Origin: Apoda limacodes
Lineage: Eukaryota > Arthropoda > Insecta > Lepidoptera > Limacodidae
Length of the DNA: 64,000 nt
Direction: 5' to 3'
Assembly: GCA_946406115.1 (NCBI GenBank)
Contig: OX291546.1
Span: 8,053,019-8,117,018 of the forward strand
The position numbers were made by a program, and so were the translations under genes. Positions 58,514-64,000 of this stretch are shown in pieces. Under the pieces are notes generated by a model. The model saw nothing but the letters and a program-made list of their open reading frames with translations. It was not told the origin of the DNA and made no database searches. Each line of letters starts with the position of its first letter. Positions within the stretch are counted from its first letter, which is position 1.

Positions 58514-59335
58514 TATAATAGGTGCATCCTTTTGCTTCAATAGACGGACCTGGTAGCCGGCCATGAGTAGATTTTTCATCGACCGCTTAATTATATTATA
58601 AATTCACTTTTGTACGTAATTGTACTTTTTCGAAAACACATACAGTTTGTTTATTTATAAAAATTACTTATAAAATACAGTAGGGGAGGGTTCGCAAAGG
58701 AATTTCATTTTCACTTCATATTATACCTACTTATTATGAAATTGAAATTTTAATCAATTGACTATGGCCCTCTGGCGCAGAGACGATGTTTCCAATTTAA
58801 ATGTTTATTATAAATTATGGAGCAGCTTGAAAATGCAAATTTAATGATCGCCTAAAGTCTTGAGGAGTTTCCCATTATAGCAATAATTCAACGTTGCTCA
58901 AAACGTCTTTGTAGGTTGTGTTTACCTTTAATGAAAAAGCGCCAATTTCCTAAGCATCGACGCGTTAAATGTAAAGTTACATTAAAATCTTATCGGTTGC
59001 CGTGGGACTAGCAATTTGATAAATATTTGTCACACTCTATTATTTTATATGAGGCTGACTTTCTATAAGTAGCAAAAAAGCAGTATTTCACTATAAAAAA
59101 ATATTTACTTAAGATATATTTAGTTGTTTCAGTGCTAAGTCTGTCCTATGTAAAGAAGATGGCACATTTAAATAGAGCCGTCACATATCTACAGACGGAT
59201 TAACACACATGACAAACCGTAAGTGGTCCGGTTTTGCTATTTAGCTACGAAACCCTAAAATAGTTTAATATCAGGTTGAAGTCAAAAATATTCTTTCATA
59301 TCTACTTTTTTTTATATAAATGGATGTAGGTATCT

Positions 59336-60470
59336 ACTTTTTTTATGTAAATGGATGTTGGTAGTTGTTCTATACTTGTATACAAATGCATATGATCGAT
59401 AAACTCCGTTCCCGTTTGACCATCATCATGAGACTTTGGTCATCGACGTATTTTTATGGAGGTTTTTTTGGAAATTTTGCCATAGTATAATATAAAAAAT
59501 AAACCAGCCAAGTATGACCACGGTATAGCGCAAGCGAATTGCACTCTAGTTTTTATTATTAAACTAGCGGTCCCGGCGATCGTTGTTCCGCTGCCGTCCC
59601 TCTGTAACCCGGCGAAAGTTGGTTTTTACCTAAAGGCTCGAGTCCGGCTCGCACTTGACAGATCGAGATAAAAACTATCTTTTGAGTTGGATCAAATAAC
59701 AGATAGTTACGAAATTTGATCAAAATCGGTTCAGTAGTTTAGAAGTCCTTCGCGTACAAACAACGTGACACGTAATTTTTATATATATTAAATAATATAA
59801 CAAAGGGAATTGTTCTCTTTGTATTCTGAGGCAAAAAATTACTATATTTCAAGTAGTACATATCGTTACGAATATGTGTTTTACAATATTTTAGTATTAA
59901 AGTCTACCTTTGTTTTAGCATATAGTGTTGGAATATAGGTTATAAAATATGACAAACGCTAAAGCTAAAGTCAATCAACTTTTAAAAATATATTATTTTA
60001 TGCATGACAAATGCAAACTCAATCAATAAATTAAGTAGATTTACTACATTCAATTAAAAAAACTAACATTACATGCGATGTATATTTGTGATCCAAGTGT
60101 TGAATGGCAGCCATATAACTATTTACTTAAATATACAAGTGATTCTAAAAAAACTGATACTACGTCACTTTAAACATTTCTCGTTTAAAAACAAATCTGT
60201 AGATCTACCTGTTTTTTAAAAATAAGTTTCACGCAAGGCCAGATCTGAACAATGCACTTTTGTTGTTTTACTTAGGAATTACGCTCCAATTTTCAAGCTT
60301 ACGAGTATTACGCTATTAACGACATAGTAAAATCAGCCAAAATACGTTCCTTCTATGGAGAATCCCTTTAATTTTAAAAATATACCTAAGGTATATACGC
60401 AAAGGTTATATGGAGGAGGAAAGAGACAAAAACACACAGTTGTAAACTATAACTAATATATTGTATAAGA
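59336..60470. other. Copy C-specific 1.1-kb block
   Basis: Absent from A and B, where ATCTAAGAGAACATAG is continuous. It starts with a tandem echo of the preceding CTTTTTTTTATATAAATGGA and includes a short lepidopteran-type element (59,565-59,800). The rest is AT-rich. Either an insertion in C or a deletion in the A-type tail; the sequence alone does not decide. Confidence 0.6.
59565..59800 (+). repeat. Short interspersed element inside the C-only block
   Basis: Starts AACTAGCGGTCCCGGCGATC and contains CTCGAGTCCGGCTCGCACTT and TTGATCAAAATCGGTTCAGT, then GTACAAACAACGTGACACG. Head and body resemble the lepidopteran-type elements elsewhere in the window. Confidence 0.5.
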
Positions 60471-60911
60471 AAGAGAACATAGACTTTGGCAAAAATTAAA
60501 AACATTTCGAAAAATCAACTTAAAAAAAAAAAGTTAATGACATTTTTGCAGTATATGCGGTAAATATGTGTCTATATTAACAGTATAAGTTTGGGATATG
60601 ACTTAGTCCTCGCATTTTGGACATATATATGTTTTTTTATGTAGGTGCTCTTGTTAATCCAATACACTCTACATGGATGTAGGAACCACAACAGTTGCAA
60701 GACTCATATCTGCTACGCTCTTCTACCTTATTGAAGAAACAATACCATGACTACAATTGTTTGGTAGCTTTGGGGGGGGAGATCGATTGATGCATTTTTG
60801 AATTTTGATTTCGAAAGCGAAAATACTTTTTTAGGGACCTAACTATAAAGATATTTGTATAAGACACTTTTAGCACCAGAATTTATAATAATAAAAAAAG
60901 AATACTGCAAT

Positions 60912-61288
60912 ATAAGTTCAAGAAGCCAATTTCCATTATTTGATTCAAGCTCATTTCAATTCCAAAGAAACCGGTCCAGTGCGAGTCGGACGTGCGCACC
61001 GCGAGTCGCGTAAAAGGTAAACTGTATTGAGTGACAAACAACGATATAGGTTGCGGTTAGTTTACCAACTGTAAATAAATTAATAATCGGAAAAAAAAAC
61101 TGATTGTAATGTAACAACAAATTACAGGTTTTCAGATTTTTTCCTGTATATCCGCTACATGCTGCTTCGTGTGAAATGTTATGATTCTAGGACAACGTAA
61201 AGTACCCCATAGGTTTTGATTTATTTGTAAATAACAAAATATGCAACAAAAATGGCCGTATTTCGACCGTATTTTTTTATTGCGTTGA
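60912..61288. other. Right flank of the triplication
   Basis: Contains AGTGCGAGTCGGACGTGCGC near 60,979, a copy of the dispersed core also at 1,150 and 5,400. No gene. Confidence 0.5.
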
Positions 61289-61490
61289 CGTAGGTTGTGG
61301 AATGAGCTCCCTGCCAAAGTTTTCTCAAAGGGCTACAATATGGGATTCTTCAAGAAAGGAGCAATTAAATATTTAAACGGTCGGCAACGCGCGAGTAACG
61401 CCCCTGGTATTGCAAGCGTCCATAGGCAGCGGTGACCGCTTACCATACGGTGGACCGTTAGCTTGTTTGCCTCCTTAGTGGTATTAAAAA
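61289..61490 (+). mobile_element. CR1/Jockey-type LINE 3' end, plus strand
   Basis: Encodes RRLWNELPAKVFSKGYNMGF then FKKGAIKYLNGRQRASNAPG and IASVHRQR before a stop at 61,433. This is the C-terminal end of the same family as 1488-3195 (whose copy reads LWNELPRFSYTMGFFKK). The terminal GCTTACCATACGGTGGACCG and TTAGTGGTATTAAAAAAC end follows. Severely 5'-truncated; opposite orientation to the other copies. Confidence 0.85.
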
Positions 61491-62411
61491 ACTGACTACA
61501 TTGGGCGTTAACACGGCTTCATCGGACATGACATCTCAGGGGCCTGGCCTCCCCTGGAAAATAGCCCTAAGATACGCCAATGCATGTAGGTTGAACATAG
61601 CACCCGGAAAGCTCTCGAACCTCTAATGCACTCTGGTGGGTTGGCAGGTCTTAATTCTAAAGATGATAAAGTAATGATACTGGTTTATCTCTAATCAGCC
61701 TTTCTTAATATAACGACCCATTATCTAAAAAGCAAACAAACACATAAAAAAAAACAAATAACGAAAATATACACTTCTTATTTAATCTTTAATTTACTTA
61801 GTATTTACCTTCTTACTTAATGTAACGAATACCTGTAAGCCACTGAATCGAGAATTACCGTGCTTGCTAAATTCCAAGCCATCTCTTTCAGTCAAGTCAA
61901 CATTGTGTAAAAAACGGGACGCAGATTTTGCTATAAGTAATCCGGCTTAATGCAAAAATACAGAGAAGACGTTTAGAAAGCTTTTCTTGTTTTCAAAGGA
62001 ATTAACTGAATACTTTTATATAACACAAGTACTTTATAGTTCACATTTAAACACAGAAAGGAAATAATAATCAAGCTCTATGTTGTGACTTGTATTGAAA
62101 AGCTCATCCAAATGCGTTGAAATAATTGCAAGTTGATAAGAGGTAGGTACGTACTTACATTTTAAACTCCAATTGCCTTTCTTTTTTTCTATTTTTATGT
62201 GAAAAAATCGTAGTAACATTGTTATTACCTCCCCAATCTTCAAAGGAATCTTCTGAATTCAGAAAACTTAAACGGAATGACTTCTCGAGCAGCTCACTTA
62301 GAAACCAACAAACTTATTACAGTGAACTACTTGTACTGTAGACTTTTGTTCTTTATATCATTAGAATAATTTAATGTAATTATTCCTACCTATTCCTTTA
62401 AGATATAGATT
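61491..62411. other. AT-rich non-coding stretch
   Basis: No gene or repeat recognised. Confidence 0.5.
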
Positions 62412-62606
62412 ACTAGCTTTTCTCCGCGGTTCCATTCGCCCTATATTTGGTTATCGGTGTAGGGTTTAACAGCAATTCCTGAATTATAGTTAACTTTTTC
62501 AAGTAGCCGATGACCTTCTCCGGGATAGTCCCATGTCCATGTCTATGCCTAATTCCATCTTAATCTGAACAGCGGTTTAAACGTGAAGAGGTAACACAGC
62601 ATTTAT
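62412..62606 (+). repeat. Short interspersed element, ACTAGCTTTTCTCCGCGG type
   Basis: TACTAGCTTTTCTCCGCGGT, GGTTATCGGTGTAGGGTTT, TTCCATCTTAATCTGAACAG, AAACGTGAAGAGGTAACA and a GCATTTATATAAT end: all modules of the family seen at 11,398, compressed to about 195 bases. Confidence 0.65.
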
Positions 62607-63254
62607 ATAATCCATAATCCAATCCAATTCATCAATACAATTTATCCAAAATCCAATTTATTGAGGTAGGAAACCCACTGAGCATGAAACTTACAGCAAG
62701 TTTCGGTAAGTTTATATATCGCACATTTGCAAGTTTTAGACTTGACACAGTAACTTGCATCTTATTGTTACTTTGAACCGCATCGATACTAAATAATTTA
62801 TGTAACTGCAATGTAACGTATGATAGTTTATAAATGAACTTTGCAGCAATAGAACTCGCAAAATCATTGAGATTTTACTATTTACCATTGTTGGAATACA
62901 GTAAATGTGATGTTAGGAGCGCAATTACGAAGCAATGTTTATTTTAAAACATCGTTGAATAAAATTTTTGTCTAACAAAACTTACTGTTTACTTTTGATA
63001 ACAAAAGTTACTGTAATATTTTATACAAAAATAGCCACAACTTAGTTTTGCCAATATAATTATTTTAACTTTTCTAAAACGTTACTAATTTTTTAAATTA
63101 ATTGTGTAAAATTATTTACAGCAACCTTATCTTCTTTTTAGAAAGGTTATGCATATCACTTTTTGCGAAACGTTTTTTTTAAAGTCGTATTTGAAATGTT
63201 AGGAAACTCAATCACTGATTCCAAAAGCAAGTAGGTACCTCTGTATGTTAGTTT
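62607..63254. other. AT-rich non-coding stretch
   Basis: ATCCAATTTAT-like words repeat near 62,610-62,665. No gene. Confidence 0.5.
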
Positions 63255-63400
63255 CTCTTTTTTTAAAACAACTGGCGCGCCACCTATTGTGAAAGGGTTG
63301 TACTAATTTAGAAACCTTCTCCAGTGTGTGCACAACAATGTACCAAAATTTCATTACAATCGGTTTTCCTACTACTAAAGAGAAGAGCAATTAGGTTAAG
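63255..63400. repeat. Dispersed repeat, inverted partner of 5.4 kb
   Basis: AAACAACTGGCGCGCCACCT, TACTAATTTAGAAACCTTC and AATGTACCAAAATTTCATTA are the reverse complement of the segment at about 5,440-5,515, with an extra ATTGTGAAAGGG stretch. Confidence 0.65.
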
Positions 63401-64000
63401 CAACTTCCTTACCGCTGGATTTTATATTTGTGCAATAATTTATTATATTTATACGAATACGACAAAAATGCCATGCATAAATGAGGATATTTGATGGTTA
63501 TATTTTATGTCAATTTAAAAATAACAATGCCTAGGATAGATGAGAATGTTATATTTAATCTTGTTGATTAAATTTTGGGTTTATTAAAAAAAATACATTG
63601 TGATAATTTTATGTTTGTTGATTACTTAGTGTGCCAATTGAAAAAATGTTGAAAGATAGATACGTTGATTTCGTAATTTTTTTTTGTAAAATTATCAGAA
63701 CTAAGAACTAACACTTTCAGCGGCAGCGCATGCTACATGCTACGCTCGTAGCCGATAACAAGCATTTTCGCCTATGTAGCGAAAAGCGCCAACAAACAGA
63801 AGGGCTACCGGGAAGCGCTTTACGATATCTCTCCTCTCTTTCGCACTTTAGATAATTCACTTGAGAACGAATGAGAGGAGGAAAGGCGAGGACTAAAACT
63901 TTAAAGTTACCTATTGTTGTAATAAAAGTTCCTTTTTTTCCACCTTTACTAGTTTTTCTTGAAATCTCCCGGTCGGGGTCCTCACACTTATGGCAACCCT
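63401..64000. other. AT-rich right end with a GC-richer patch
   Basis: No gene recognised. A GC-richer patch at 63,718-63,850 (GCGGCAGCGCATGCTACATG and neighbours) lacks an open frame. Confidence 0.45.

Larger units (their letters stand above)
44838..60911 (+). repeat. Tandem unit copy C (16.1 kb)
   Basis: Third direct copy. Its first ~6 kb is almost identical to B (I saw only a handful of changes, such as TTGCATTGAC for TTGCATCGAC). From about 50,865 it diverges visibly from both A and B, with small indels and scattered substitutions. It carries several private blocks: 56,207-56,860, 57,979-58,180, a 94-base duplication at 58,237-58,424, and 59,336-60,470. It lacks about 245 bases near 52,755. 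It ends GAATACTGCAAT, followed by TATAAGTTCAAG, which is not the unit start. Confidence 0.95.

Noticed and set aside
17319..60911. Tandem repeats as a CRISPR or prokaryotic array
   Set aside because: Units are 14.6 kb (or 106 and 120 bp for the minisatellites) without spacer logic, and the surroundings are typical insect repeats.
1..64000. A novel multi-gene defence or metabolic system
   Set aside because: No cluster of intact genes exists in the window; all recognisable coding traces are decayed transposable elements.

Overview
The window looks like non-coding, repeat-dominated nuclear DNA of an insect, most likely a moth or butterfly (Lepidoptera). It is AT-rich and has no operon-like gene packing and no convincing intact host gene. 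It is full of repeat types I associate with lepidopteran genomes: degenerate CR1/Jockey-type non-LTR retrotransposons (LINEs), 3' ends with (TTTGAC)n tails, short elements ending in a run of CAGA units followed by a TTACTTTCGCATTTATAA-like end, tRNA-type and 5S-rRNA-type SINE pieces, and a TTAA-flanked MITE. The lineage call rests on recognition of repeat families, not on a database search.

Layout. 1-17318: unique-looking AT-rich DNA with scattered repeats. These include two dead LINE copies on the minus strand (about 1488-3195 and 6690-7700), a four-unit 120-bp minisatellite (3600-4105), 5S-like SINE pieces (about 1.2, 6.2, 11.3 and 16.2 kb), a cluster of short lepidopteran-type elements (11.4-12.2 kb), a head-to-head pair of LINE fragments (14.3-15.8 kb), a tRNA-type SINE (16.7 kb) and one CpG-rich patch that could be a promoter plus non-coding first exon (8.56-8.8 kb, minus strand).

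17319-60911: the main structure, a direct tandem triplication of one segment. Copy A is 17319-30227 (12.9 kb), copy B 30228-44837 (14.6 kb) and copy C 44838-60911 (16.1 kb). Each copy carries, in order: a 607-bp TTAA-flanked MITE, a plus-strand LINE relic (endonuclease tail, reverse transcriptase, C-terminal domain, TTTGAC tail), an unassigned 135-codon open frame holding a duplicated peptide motif, a 106-bp minisatellite (4, 4 and 3 units), a short interspersed element, an unassigned 73-aa open frame, a hAT (ZMYM1-like) transposase relic, a LINE 3' fragment, a roughly 140-bp hairpin and a poly-G tract.

The copies are related in a mosaic way. The first ~6 kb of B matches C almost perfectly, while the rest of B matches A almost perfectly. 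A's head and C's tail are each the more diverged version. This is the signature of an old two-copy duplication (A-like and C-like) that later went to three copies by unequal crossing-over. The exchange in B lies between about 35,713 and 36,258.

60912-64000: AT-rich DNA with a plus-strand LINE 3' end (61289-61490), a short lepidopteran element (62412-62606), and a repeat (63255-63400) also present in inverted orientation at 5.4 kb.

No rRNA or tRNA gene, CRISPR array, operon or recognisable host protein-coding gene was found. I see no evidence of a novel biological system. The most informative content is the history recorded in the triplication.
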